64,000 bases of DNA from Myrica gale (lineage: Eukaryota; Streptophyta; Magnoliopsida; Fagales; Myricaceae), in assembly GCA_963930655.1 (NCBI GenBank), contig OZ005609.1, positions 23,881,001 to 23,945,000 on the forward strand, given 5' to 3'. The notes below the pieces were generated by a model. That model saw nothing but the letters and a program-made list of their open reading frames with translations. It searched no databases and had not been told where the DNA came from. Positions 47,401 to 59,170 of the stretch are shown here, one piece after another (position 1 is the first letter of the stretch; each line of letters opens with the position of its first letter). A program made the position numbers and the translations under genes.

Positions 47401-50400
47401 ACTGCTGATGAACTTAACATTCCTAATGTTGGACACACTATGAGTATCTGCTAATTTCAGTAGTTCAGTTATCTTTGTTAGACATTGTAGATGAACTAAA
47501 CAGTGGTTTATATAAAATGGTTCTCCAAGAACAACAAAAAGGGAAAAGAAAAAACAAGGAGCACTGCCTGACCAAAAGAAAGATTTTCTGTTGAGTCTTT
47601 AGCCTATGAGATATTTTGGTAATAAATTTGAATACCAATGAATCAAAAAGAGTGCAAACTGAAAATTACACATGAACTTTGTACTGTCGAACTCACCTCT
47701 CGGCCTCTGGACTATAGCCAATAACATAATATGTAAGACATGTCCACACTAGAGATTCCACGAAAGAAAGAGGAATCTTTAAAAGACTTGCTGGAACTGC
47801 ATAAGCCCAAGCAGGGTAAAAACGAAAGGCTTTCTGTTTGTAGAATACTTCAAGCCTTTGAATAGTCATGGACAATTCAGGGATCCCATCAACAAGAAGA
47901 ATGAGAAGAGCATAAAACAGAGCACCCATATAGTAGTTTCCATGAAGAACATCAATATCCATGTCAGTCCGCAAAAATACGGTCATTGTGATACACGCAA
48001 TGATAAAAAGCTGCAGATAGTGAAAAACCAAAACATGAATTAGATGGGGATATTCTAGTAGGAAGGTATAAGATAAGAAATTTGTTTGACCCCTCCCTGT
48101 AATTTTTTCTTTATTTGCATTTTGGGGACTTATATTTCATTTTCATGTCTCACAACCTGAAATGAAAGAATTAGGAGGGGTTCATTTCATTTTTGGATCT
48201 AAATGGAACTAGGGAAGGAGCATAGGCATTAAAATCAACACAGCAAAGGATCACGGGATACAAGCAAAAGTACAAATATTAACCTGAGTTGTTTTAAATA
48301 TATAGATAAAAGAATTCCTTTTCATGAGAAGAAGTTCCCTCGATGCACAAGCTCTTAAAAGTTCCCACTTTGAAAGAGAATATGGGCTTAAGGAAAGAGA
48401 ATTCTGATGCCCTTGGGACTTATCATAAGGCTCTGAGAGCTCCTCAGCTAGCTTCTTTCCATAAGAAGACTCCTTAAACTTTCTAGAGAGCATATCAACT
48501 GAAACATAAGTATAAGGTTCTTCCGTGCGACACCAGTACTGTGCTTGATCTTTCCTCGAGATTACCTGCATAAACATAGTGGAAAAGTAATTATTTTGTA
48601 CAATAAATTCTTCAATAGATCACAACTATAAGCTTGTATGAACCTACCTCTTGGACAAAATCAGCGACCCCTTTCCTCTCAGGGCACCTGAAACCGCAAA
48701 CCTCAAAATACTCTAGAACATGATCGCGTGGACCATGATACACAATCTTTCCTTCTGACATCAAAATGAGGTCATCAAAAAGATCAAAGGTTTCTGGTGC
48801 AGGCTGAAGAAGCGAAACAAGTACAGTAGCATCCGTCATATGCACCAACTGCTGAAGACAACTAACAACTTGACAAGCAGTGGAACTATCTAAACCATTT
48901 GTTATTTCATCCATAAACAGAGCTTTTGTAGGACATACAATCATCTCTCCTGCAAAATTTAAGTTAAACTCATTGTAGTCGAAATCAAACCAAGCATTGA
49001 GGTTTAATCTCATGCTACTAGAAAACCAGCTACTGTTGCTTTTTTTATCGACCTTACCTGTAGTCAGCCTCTTTTTCTGACCGCCAGATATACCTCTTCT
49101 CATGGCATCTCCAACTAGAGTGTCAGCACAGATATCAAGTCCAAGGATCTGAGAAGCCAAGACAGAAATAGACATAATCTGGTAAGGACGTTGACCATAT
49201 ACAAATTACCACCTTCAGGTTTAATTTCAGACTTGTTGAAAGAGAATGACCTTTAGTACGTAGTCTGTTTGAAGTGTTCTTCTTAGACCTTTGACAGAAA
49301 TTGCCTGTCAGAACCAATAAAGGATCAATATCAAGAAATAGAACCTCACAAATAGTACTTCTAAGTAGAAACAAAAGAATATGACAATTTGACTTGACCA
49401 TGATGCGTGCTTTATACTGACTACGAAGATAATAGACTACATCAAGGGTTCTGCATACGTCACCATCCGATTTCAACCAATGTTTCAGTTAACTACGATA
49501 TCATCAGACTGGTGCTGTACAGTGCTTTCATTGATCGCATGACAATGCACGCTTGGAACAGTGACTGCAAGTGCAACATTTTCGCAAATATGAAGGACAT
49601 GAAGCATAAAGATGAAACTAATACCTTCATATATGTGTCAATGTCCGGATCTGGTACAATTCCAGCTTCCTTCTCCCTTTTACTAACTTCCATCATAACC
49701 TCTAAATTAGGCCAAAAACATGTGATTATCATCACTGTTCCAGGCTTATATGGCTTTTACATCAAACATTTTCAAGGTGTAACACTAAGGAAAACTCACC
49801 TGACCGGCTTCCAACACCCTGACAACGAGCTGAAAAGTCCAATATTTCCCTCACAGTCATGTCTGGAATGTGCACGTCATTTTGGCTGGTATAAGCTGAA
49901 GTCTTTTGGGGGACAAACTCTTCTAGTTTGCATCCATTGTAAGAAATCTCCCCAGCAATCTATTTGAGAAGGCAGATAGATAATATGACACTCAGTAGAC
50001 TGCAAACTAAGGTAGCTCTCAACCACATTACGGTATGCTAGATCCTGTTTAGCTGAATTAGCTAACAAAGCAAAGAGATAGCCCTGTAATTTAACGTCAT
50101 AAATTCAGATCTTTGAGGATCTACTTAGGCTGAGCTTTCTTGATTTTTTTTTTTATGATCACACTGCATGTTTACCGAACAAGTTATAGCTTGATTGAAG
50201 ACAGTACTTGTCAGGCTGATCATAGATTTATTCAGGTAATAGAAGTACGAAACCTTGAGAGATTTGTCTAGATTCCCCGACAGAGCCTTTAAAAGGGAGG
50301 TCTTCCCACAACCTGGGGGGCCAAGGAGCAGGGTCATCCTGCAGCATGGTGAGACTGTGAATATATTTCCCGCCTGATATCACCTAGATGACTTTTCTCT

Positions 50401-51878
50401 ACAAAACCTTTCGCAAAGAGGTTGTCAGAATTCAAATGGAAACGAATTTTAGACCCTTATTGAGGTGAGAAGATTCCAATTCCAAACAATCACAAATTTG
50501 AATATACAGACAGCCTATCCGTGAATATTCCATAAAAGCGGGATATCACTATAACAGCATTCTCTGGTGAAAACTCTCCCCTGGATGAACATCTCCATCT
50601 TAGAAAGCTTGACAATCTGATTATATATGTTTCGTATAAAATTCGAAACTATAATGCATAGTCCTCAAAGAGTCCCTTGTCCACTGAACTAAGTCGTTGA
50701 AACAGATACAACTTTCATCTAAGAAGATGTACCAACGAACGGCAAAATTGAGTACCCACCCTTCATGCCTATTCCTCCAAGCTCATCGCATACAGGAAAG
50801 CGTCGATACATTTTCGAAAATACAGATAGTATGAGCTTTAACCATGTGCGGGTTCATTAATCAGAGAATTCCGAATATTTGTCCTTCCCCAATGCTAGGG
50901 ATTTTCCATACTATCTTTAAGGTTCTGCAAAGGTATGCTTTTTATGTATCCAGATTATTTTTCAGTCAAGAAACAAAGCACACTTCTAAGATGAGTATGC
51001 GACCATGGTTCTATAGGTCCAAGTCAGAAAGACTCAGAAACAGCACTAAACAGCACCATCTCATTTGATTTGATGCCATCGTGAGGATGGTGACATAAAC
51101 AGTAAAAGATACAGATAAAAATGACTGCACCCGCGAGTAGTTACAGGAAGCAATTAGTAGAAAGATGAAAGCTTCAAAAGGCAAAAGGCTAATGGGAGAT
51201 TTGGTCCAAGTCCAAGGCTCTGCAAGAACAACGGTCTCAAATAAAATATGGGTTAAAGCTACTTGGCAAGCAAGGAGGCCTGTGGTGCCAAAGAAGATTG
51301 CCATGTTGCAACAAGTTGCGAAATTTTTAATCAATAAAGCAAAAAAATTTCCACGAAAAGCCTTGCTCAGTTGACTTAAAGAATTAAAGCTCTATAAAAT
51401 ACCTTCCCGGCTTTATGTTACCACTAACGTCATCCATGATGCTAATCTTGGCTTGGCGTGACTTTGAACCTGGCAGCTTAGCAAACCCCTGTTAAGAAGA
51501 CAATAATTGCATAGGACTTTTATAATGCCTATTTACACATCATACAGAACAAGAAAACGTTGACTGTCCAAATTACATAGAACATCGTATATAATAGGAA
51601 TTATTCGAGTAGGCAAACAGCAGGATAGTCCTTGTCCAGTTTAGAACCAGGTGCGGACAGTAGATTAAAGACGAGGAAAATATGGCGTCTGCGTGGGGGA
51701 AAAGTGACAAATTTGCCAACCAGACGGATAGGCACCAAGAATTCGTGCTAATCCATTTTTTCTTATTTTGCTCTAGTTGACTTGTTGAAAACTAGAAAAT
51801 CAAAATAGAGGGAGAGAAAATTGAAGGTCATGGAAGAGAGAGGGCCCTAATAGTGTATGATATTTTACATTCTGACTC

Positions 51879-51909
<31 letters not shown>

Positions 51910-54005
51910 AGGGAATATCGGTGCTACTTAGACTCAGACGGATCTAACTCAATTTAGATGCACAATAAAGTTTTAAAGCCACGAGCCAGAGAAGACTGAC
52001 AACACAATCCAGACTCTCATTTAAATCACTAATTTATATACTTGTGAGCAGTGCGCTTAAGTTCTAAGTGTGTCCTAACCATTAAGGCAACCTCCAACCA
52101 AGATGCATTAATTTTGACTTTCTTATATCAGAGGGTATGAATGTAATTGAACAATCCTGCCTATTTTATTCAGCAATGAACAAACAAATGGTTGACACGT
52201 CAAAATCTGTGTACATACAAATATCATTGGTTCTACAAAACAAATAAACAAGAGCCAGTGGTCACATATGTGGAGGGACCCTTGGCAAGCTCAAGGGGTT
52301 CCTCCTCTACCCCTCGTGAGGTGTCTAACACCCCTTCTTCCACCCACGATGGGGCTGGGGAACGGTAACAGGGGTATCTGATCTCCCTTCATCCACCCTC
52401 AGTGTGACAGGTCTTTTCTTTAACAAAATGTCAAGAATATGGCTTGATCCCAATCACTTGTTTTGTAACGTTCAACACCTTTAGAACTTCGAAAGATCAT
52501 AGTCCTATTTTTCACTAGTTAACTTGGTATTAGAGGAGTAGTTTTGTCTCATATTGCAGTAACAAACATATTAAGGAGAATTTGGATTTCTTAAGTGAGA
52601 GAGTTGATTGCATTATAAATAACTGGTTGCCGGCAAAACAAACATAACACGACCAATTCCTAAAAACAGAGCACATTGCCTTTGGATTTCACTGTCGAGA
52701 GACGGCTTTGGTTTAGAAAATTTCATCAGTGGTATCAGAGCCATGGATTCCAAAGGAAAAGCCTTGCATTATGAACACCAATTTGCCTTTGGATTTGACT
52801 GTCGATAGACTACTTCCGCTTAGAAAATTCCATCAAGAGTGTCATAACAGTAGTGTGTGTTATCAACAATTATATCTTTTTTCCAGCACGTTAAACTTTT
52901 TACGATGATCAAGGCTTTTACTACTCCAATGATCACAGTATCACATCTAAACATGCATGAATATGAATAGTTGTGCAGAATGTTTCAAAAAAAGAAAGGT
53001 CCAGGAATTCAAGAAATACAATTCTAACGTTGTCTGTGATGAAGATCTGATTTATTCCCCAGAGATGAACACTTACAGAGAGGAGGATGCTTTGAAGAGA
53101 ATTCCATAACGTTGGAAGGGGCTTGCCGTGTACTACCTCACACTCTGCTTCCACGCCCAGATTTTTGTACCTCACTTCCACTGTGGGGAATTTCACACCA
53201 ACTCTGCAAACACAATTCAGGTTCAGCCAATTGAATCATGTCTTAGTACGTGCATGGACAGAATAACCAGTTCTACATTAATCTCCTTCAAAGAAGTAAA
53301 ATACATAGAGAAAGATCATTAGCTATCAGGGCAATGAAAATGATAACCAGAGCATTAGAGAGCAACGTCGTATTCTGAAGGGTTAAAATTCTATCACGAG
53401 TGTTAATTTGGACAGTCAGCGTAGTATATTATTTCACCAACTCAAAATTTGTCAAAATATGTCAGTTTATTAGAAAAAAAAAATCAAAATATGTCAGTTT
53501 AGTACCTTTGTTCACATATTTAACTTAATGGTTATTTTCTCTATTCTTCGCTAAATACGTTCGTTAGTTTGGTGCTTATGCATGATTTGTAGGAAGAAAA
53601 AAAGACAAGAACAAAAGCTTACTTGTCCATTCGGTCTCTAATTTTTCTCAACAAGCGCAGGTTGTCATTGTCAATGTGTTTGATGAGCCTCTCTATGAAC
53701 ACATGCCGTTCTAGATCTCCAAGCTCCGTAACATCAATCACCTGCTTTCCTTTGTTATCAGTAGCACCAGCATCAGCAACCTTATCAAATAAAGATGTTC
53801 TCAGCCGCTCAAACGTGGGCAATCTCTCGATTTCAGCCCACTTCAGAGCATATTCAGCGTCAACATCATCCTTAGCAGAACTCAATCCTGAACTGCTTCG
53901 AAAACTTGATGTGTGACGCCGAAAAGATGATCTGATACTTCTTCCTATCTCTGCCAACTCAATTCTGAGTGACTCTATCTCGTCTGTACCGACCATCTGC
54001 GCCAT
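41760..54005 (-). CDS. ABCG: Full-size ABCG (PDR) transporter, 24 exons
   Basis: A plasma-membrane pump for hormones, terpenoids, waxes or other secondary compounds; the substrate cannot be told. Exons in transcript order (high to low): 54005-53623, 53203-53077, 51488-51403, 50338-50254, 49959-49800, 49701-49625, 49304-49251, 49148-49058, 48949-48648, 48565-48284, 48010-47697, 47352-47192, 47110-47007, 46101-45948, 45858-45721, 45623-45550, 45435-45103, 45009-44719, 44328-44245, 44134-44001, 43107-42880, 42722-42551, 42399-42145, 42026-41760. Phases all agree and the total is 4356 nt, 1451 aa, the normal PDR length. NBD1: Walker [10 protein letters not shown], signature [11 protein letters not shown], Walker [15 protein letters not shown]2: [32 protein letters not shown]-loop VHQPS. 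The membrane domain follows each NBD; the end is RLNFQRR. The divergent second signature (LSTEQ) is normal for plants. The N-terminus resembles ABCG29/30/37 types (impression only). Confidence 0.93.
44405..44478. repeat. (ATT)n microsatellite in ABCG intron 18
   Basis: About 22 ATT units with one interruption near 44411. It creates a false poly-Asn open frame on the minus strand. Confidence 0.95.
51885..51911. repeat. T-run followed by G-run in ABCG intron 2
   Basis: About 12 T followed by about 15 G, with no other structure. Length may be unreliable in assembly. Confidence 0.85.
52679..52845 (+). mobile_element. Copia primer-binding-site remnant, duplicated, in ABCG intron 2
   Basis: TGGTATCAGAGC at 52730-52741 is the standard Ty1/copia primer-binding site (complementary to the initiator tRNA-Met 3' end), followed by CATGGATTCC, as in the leader before gag. 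The ~50 bases before it (52679-52728) recur, diverged, at about 52791-52840. No LTR boundaries or coding remain. Confidence 0.6.
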
Positions 54006-54066
54006 TTTTTGTGAGCTTAACTGGAGAGCTTCACTTTGCTATGAAAATGGCGGAGACAGGGGTAGA

Positions 54067-54076
54067 CCTATATATG
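54067..54076 (-). promoter_or_regulatory. TATA box of the ABCG gene
   Basis: On the minus strand CCATATATAG lies about 65 bp upstream of ATG 54005, so the leader would be only ~35 nt. Confidence 0.5.
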
Positions 54077-54079
54077 GGG

Positions 54080-54880
54080 ATGGGCTAGACTTCGGTTATG
54101 TTCAACCTATGGGTGGTTGATGATGCAAGATGACTAGCGGATCGCGGATGAGGCACAGTTTTTCTTGATAGCCAAGCAAGTTCAAAATTCTGGACATAGA
54201 ATGTAGTTTATGTTCACACGACCGAGAGATCAGAGAGACATAAATAAACAAAAAGACGTAATAAAAACCAGGAGGGAGAGAGAAAAGCTTGTGTGTGTTT
54301 TTTCTTATCAATGCAAGTTTTAGTCTATAAAGATTATATGAATTTTACTTATCTTATCTAAGTGACAATGAAGGGGTTGACTTCTCATAATTTAACTAAG
54401 CGCTATTTAACAAAGTTTGTAAATTTATTCACAAATTTACACCCTACTGAAAATCTGAAACCACTTCCTTTCCTTTTCAAGTTAAAAGCTTATCTTACCA
54501 CTCAGGGTATATACTGCAGATGCTCTTAACATTTCTTGGCAGTCCCATAAAATCTGGTGGCTATAAGATATTGAATTTGACTCTCTGATCTTGTCCATTA
54601 ATGCATATAGTTATAATTTAACTCAAGTCTCTCAGCAGGTCTCAGGGAGGTGCTGTTCCATTACAGCAAGACACCAGTAAGGATTTTTCTTTCACATATA
54701 TTCTTACCTCGTCTAAATGCCCTCTATTAGTTTTGGTCGAGGAAAAGACTTTGCAAAGTTATCTTATTCGTATGCATCTGCTTGAACGCATCTCCACAAA
54801 CAGACAGTTCTTTGTCAGAATGGGAGCGACCAAATGCGTATGCGCAAATGTGTTGGAGAATTTTACAAACTAAATGCATA
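54080..54880. other. Upstream region of the ABCG gene
   Basis: No gene seen; AT-rich noncoding DNA. Confidence 0.4.
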
Positions 54881-54889
54881 TATTGTATA

Positions 54890-55313
54890 CCTGATGAGGA
54901 GAGGAAACTGCTGGATCACACAAAACAATCCGCTTCTCACGTAGGCAATCTATAAAGTCAAGTCAACGCAAGAATATGATTCATGATCATTATCCTTTAG
55001 GGACTCTGGACAGGATGATAGGAAGCAAATGCCTCAGAAGTGGAACAACACGCATCGTTACCCTTCTGAAATAGCACACTAATCGGTTGGCAAGCTGGTT
55101 ATAAAATATGGCCGAGTTGATCTAATCAATTGAAAGATATATAAGAACTGCTTGTAGTTGTCTATTGTCCATAGAATTCCCTTCTTCTCATACAGCTTGT
55201 TCAACTTCTCTCCATCATATGATCCTGACATTATTAACAGACACGCCATGTTAGTGGCTGGAGGGAGAGTAGCTGTCACTTCTCTAAGACGTGGAACCTA
55301 TAAAGTATTAAGC
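54890..55313 (-). pseudogene. Unidentified exon-like minus-strand fragments
   Basis: Two stretches look like exons. After an acceptor-like TTTATAG, 55300-55079 is open for ~74 codons with normal-looking protein text (TLPPATNMACLLIMSGSYDG, EKLNKLYEKKGILWTID). Then about 54960-54895 is open (FIDCLREKRIVLCDPAVSS) and ends in PHQ|GTATAC, a possible donor. I do not recognise the family. They could be a remnant of a host gene duplicated or captured here; other exons were not found. Confidence 0.3.
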
Positions 55314-55583
55314 ATAATTAGCAGGAAGGAAGTAAAACCATTTGAAATATTCTATATATATATATATATATATGCTGCAACTTACTTAATTACCAAGTAA
55401 TACTTGCAGACATATATAATGGCGATAGTTATACAGTTTGGGTTTGTGTTTGGCATTACAAAGTTTTCCATTGTTGTATTGGGTTAAACTTGTAGTATTC
55501 TAGAACCATCAAATCTTTGGAGATCAGAAATTTTTCCTTAACTTGGAAGTTTTTTAAAAAAAGAAGAAGAAGAAGAAACATTG

Positions 55584-56480
55584 GCCAACTCTACTTGCTT
55601 CAGAGCGAAAAAAAGAAAAAGAAAAAATCATAGCATTTAGCTTCTCTATTCTAGCTAGCAATTTAACCAAATAGTCCAAAATAAGGCTTTTGCAGCTTAT
55701 CTATTTTAACAAAAGTTAACAAAAAAATTTAACAAATGAACAGTGGTTCTCTATTTTTAGAGAACTACTGTTCACTTCTCCATATTAAAATAATAATATT
55801 TTTTACTCTTCTTTTTTTTTCTCTCGTTTATTCTATATTTAAATAATAATATTTATTTCTCTTAATATTTATCACTATTATGATAAGACAAATTTAAAAA
55901 AATCCGACCATTAGAAAAAGATAAAAATTCAAAAATTCAAATTTTTAGGATAAAATATTATAAAATGAATATTTAAAAATATAAATACTAAAAAAATATT
56001 AGAGAAATTTTTAAAAAATAATATTTTAATATAATAGTAAAAAATAGATAATTAGAATAAAGAAACTGCTGGGAATATTTTTAAAAAGTTAATAATTAAA
56101 ATAAAAATATATATTTTTTTAATTAAAATAGAGATACAAATATAAATAAGCCGCTAATAATATTCTTGTTGGGAAGATGTCCCCCGGAGATTGGCGCCTA
56201 GTTTAACGCATGACTTAAAACAGAGAGGCGACCTTTGAACGTGAAAAGCAAACTGTTTCGAAATAAATATTTATGTCGTCGATCTGTCGTCTGGAATGAC
56301 GTTGGAAGGAGCAACCAGTGTTGAGACGTGAGAAAGAAAATGCGAATTATCTCGCCTTTACAGTTTGCACGATGTATTCACGATCTTTTAACGCCAAACG
56401 AAAAAAAAAGTAGAATCAGGCTACTGCCGGTTCGTCACGAAATCGTATAATAGTAACTCATCACGTGATTGACGTGAAAA
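55584..56480 (+). repeat. Direct duplication, copy 1
   Basis: Segments 55584-55640 and about 56165-56480 match copy 2 (58588-59050). Words in common include 'caactctacttgcttcag', 'taacgca-gacttaaaaca', 'aagcaaactgtttcg', 'gatgtattcacgatctt' and 'tcgtcacgaaatcgtat'. The middle of copy 1 is interrupted by a MITE (55660-56168). Confidence 0.85.
55660..56168. mobile_element. PIF/Harbinger-like MITE inside duplication copy 1
   Basis: The left end (near 'gcagcttatctattttaac') and the opposite-strand right end ('gcggcttatttatatttg') are inverted. Copy 2 of the duplication lacks the ~510 bp, which shows it is an insertion. Its ends and AT-rich body resemble the longer element at 59174-60409, so it looks like a shorter family member. 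Confidence 0.65.
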
Positions 56481-57470
56481 AAAAAAAAACAAAAGTTGTC
56501 TAATTTTGCAAAGTCCTTTTCAAAGTATTAGATTTTTGTTTTGTTATTTTCGTAGTAGGTCCTTTTCAAATTAAAAATAAGTCTAAATTACAAATAACAT
56601 AATTGTGCTTTAGGATATTTGGAACTGAGACTTTTACTCCTATTTTTTTTTTTTTAAGACCAGTGCAACGGTTAAATTTAAGGGTGAGTTTTGTTCCAGT
56701 ATTTATTGGAATGTAATTTTTTTGTTCTAGTACCTTTGGTATTTTATCGGAATGGAACCAGAATTTTCAGAATTGAAACTAAAAATTCTGGTTCTTTTGG
56801 ACATAATTTTTTGGGCATAATTGTCTGGGCCCTAACGAGCTAAAAATATTTTTTAGACCGAATTTGTGGAAGATTTTTCTTTTATTCATCATAAATTAAC
56901 AATAAATATAAACATTCAACCAAAATCTAGATTCTAAAATAAAAATTGAAACAAATTCAGTACTCATCATATGTTATACTTTAATTTGAGCCCTATTTTT
57001 TTAAATAAAAACCGGAATAAAAAAATTCGATATTTTTTAGTTATTCATCATAAATTAACAATAAATGTAAAATTTTCATCCAAAATAGATTCTAAAATAG
57101 ATATTCAATTAAATTACATTTGTTATATATTATTTTTAGCACTATTTTTATTTTTTATTTTTTTAGAAAAATACGAACCGGAATTTTTTAGTTCCTGTTT
57201 CGATTCCGAAAATTGTTAAAAATGACTTATGATTCCAATTTCAGTATATGTCGTAACTAGAATGAAATCTCTAAAATGGAAAGTGGAATCGAAATTTTCT
57301 ATTCTTATCGAAATTTTTACTCACCACTTTTCGATAAATTTGAGAACCCATCTTACTTTCCGTCTAATAATTACATGACGGCGAGCTTCTTCTGCGTCTT
57401 CATCTGCAAGTACCATTTTACACCATTTTTCGATTCTATCGAAATTTTTGTTCTAAGTAATTAAGAAGAA
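56481..57470. repeat. AT-rich DNA with a tandem ~160-bp unit
   Basis: About 56868-57030 and 57031-57180 are two diverged units sharing 'ttattcatcataaattaaca', 'ataaatgtaaa/tataaac' and 'gattctaaaata'. No gene. Confidence 0.6.
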
Positions 57471-57521
57471 GAGGAGAAGAAGATATTTGAGAGAGGGAGA
57501 AGAGAGACCCGAACGAATGAA

Positions 57522-58400
57522 ATCTTTTTTTTTTTTTCTCAATAATACCGAGAGGCTTAATATTGCATTGAATCAATAGTACAAGATACACAAGACCAGA
57601 GATCCAAGCACAACACAACTAGGTTGCAAACAGAGGCTAGCGGGATCCCTAAAGGATCGCAAACCACAAAGGCTCCATGCGGGGCAGAGAGAGCGGGTGG
57701 CCGGAAACGGCAGACAGCACTACCGAAACCACAATAATAAACTAGCACAAAAGCTAAGACAATGCAGCATAGGCAACCTAGACAAAAACCAACAAACCCA
57801 CAAAAGGGCAGAAAGGCCACAAAAGGCCAGCAAAACTCCACAGGAGCAGCAACAACACAAAGCAACAACAAACGAAACAAAAACAACAGACATCAAAACA
57901 GAAGCTGGAACTCCGCGGCGGAGGACGCGGCGGCGCGTGAGAAACACGCGCGGCACACGGCGGCGCGTGAAGCTCACGCGCGGCGGAGGGAACCGGACAA
58001 GACCAGATCTGGGCGGCCGAAAGCTTCTGACACGGTCCAAGGGTCGCGGCCGCCGAAAACCGTCGAAAACAGCCCCAAACAGCGGAACTGAGGATCGGCG
58101 CGTGGGGCGCGTGTGGGAGCGTGCGGCGGCTCCGGGCGGCACCTTGGCGACGGAAAGGAGCTGAGAAGAGCGGCCGGAGGAGCTGAGGTTGATGATCTAT
58201 GGCGTGGCCTCCAAGGGTCAAACAAAAAGCCGGGATCTAGCATCACAACACCAAGAGAAAAAACCAAGAAAAAGGGGAAGGAAAACCGAGACAAGAGAAA
58301 GCCAAAGAAGGGGAGAGGGAACCGGAGGGGTTGCGGTAACGCTGAAGTCTCTGGAGAGAGTTTTCGGAGTGCTTCGTTGCTAAGCTTTTTGAATTTAATA
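57522..58400 (-). mobile_element. Nonautonomous poly(A) retroposon with GC-rich hairpins
   Basis: On the minus strand the element starts CT-rich near 58400, has a GC-rich middle, a long T-rich trailer, and ends TATTATTGAG followed by A13 (T run 57525-57537). Two near-perfect hairpins sit in the GC-rich part: GCGCGTGAGAAACACGCGC (57933-57951; 7-bp arms) and GCGCGTGAAGCTCACGCGC (57963-57981; 8-bp arms). Open frames of 110-155 codons exist in four frames, a side effect of GC content, and none shows a domain. The plan matches the retroposon at 461-1245. No convincing target-site duplication was found, so the 5' end is approximate. Confidence 0.6.
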
Positions 58401-58587
58401 TTCAAAAATCATTTGGCATTAACGTGCTTGTACGTTGTTAACGACTGCTGCGTGAGTGTTTTAATTAGTTTTTTTAATGAAGTGACGTAGCAGTGAAATG
58501 ATCATTGAATTTAATGAATGACAGGTGGCTTTTTTCCCTCTAAAAAAATACAGCGAACTGCTGCGCCGTATAACCGATCCCTTTTTT

Positions 58588-59050
58588 TCTTGGTCAACTC
58601 TACTTGCTTCAGTGCGAAAAAACAAAACAAAATAAATATAAAAAAACGAAAAAAATCTTACTAAGATTGGGATGTCCCCTGGAGATTCACGCCTGGTTTA
58701 ACGCAGGACTTAAAACAGTGAGAGGCGACCCCTAATCGTGGAAAGCAAACTGTTTCGCAAAGGGAAAATAAATATTTACGTCGTCTGTCGTATGGAATGA
58801 TGTTGGAAGGAGAATAAACAGTTTTTTTTTTCCCTCTAGGCGGGGAAACCAGTGTCGAGACGAGAGAAAGCAGAAGACTCCCGCGGGTTGTCTGGAAATA
58901 AAGCGAATTATTTTGCCTTTACAGTTTACGCGATGTATTCACGATCTTCTAACCCCAAGCAAAAAAAGTAGAATCTGTTCTAATCAGGCTATGCATGCCG
59001 GCTCGTCACGAAATCGTATTATAATAACTCATCACGCGAAAAAAACAAAA
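58588..59050 (+). repeat. Direct duplication, copy 2
   Basis: Collinear with copy 1 at 55584-56480 but without its MITE. It has a small extra T-rich insertion near 58820. The copies are ~3 kb apart. Confidence 0.85.
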
Positions 59051-59170
59051 AGTTGTCTAATTTTGGAAAGTAGGTCGCGAAAAGTCTTTTGTTTTGTTTT
59101 TAGTAGTAGCTCCTTTTTCAAATTAAAAATAAAGTTAAATTGCAAATAACATACATGTAATTTTAGGCTA

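Noticed and set aside
57720..58221. Several overlapping 100-155-codon frames on both strands
   Set aside because: They overlap in four frames of one GC-rich retroposon segment with no recognisable domain. GC content alone keeps stops away.
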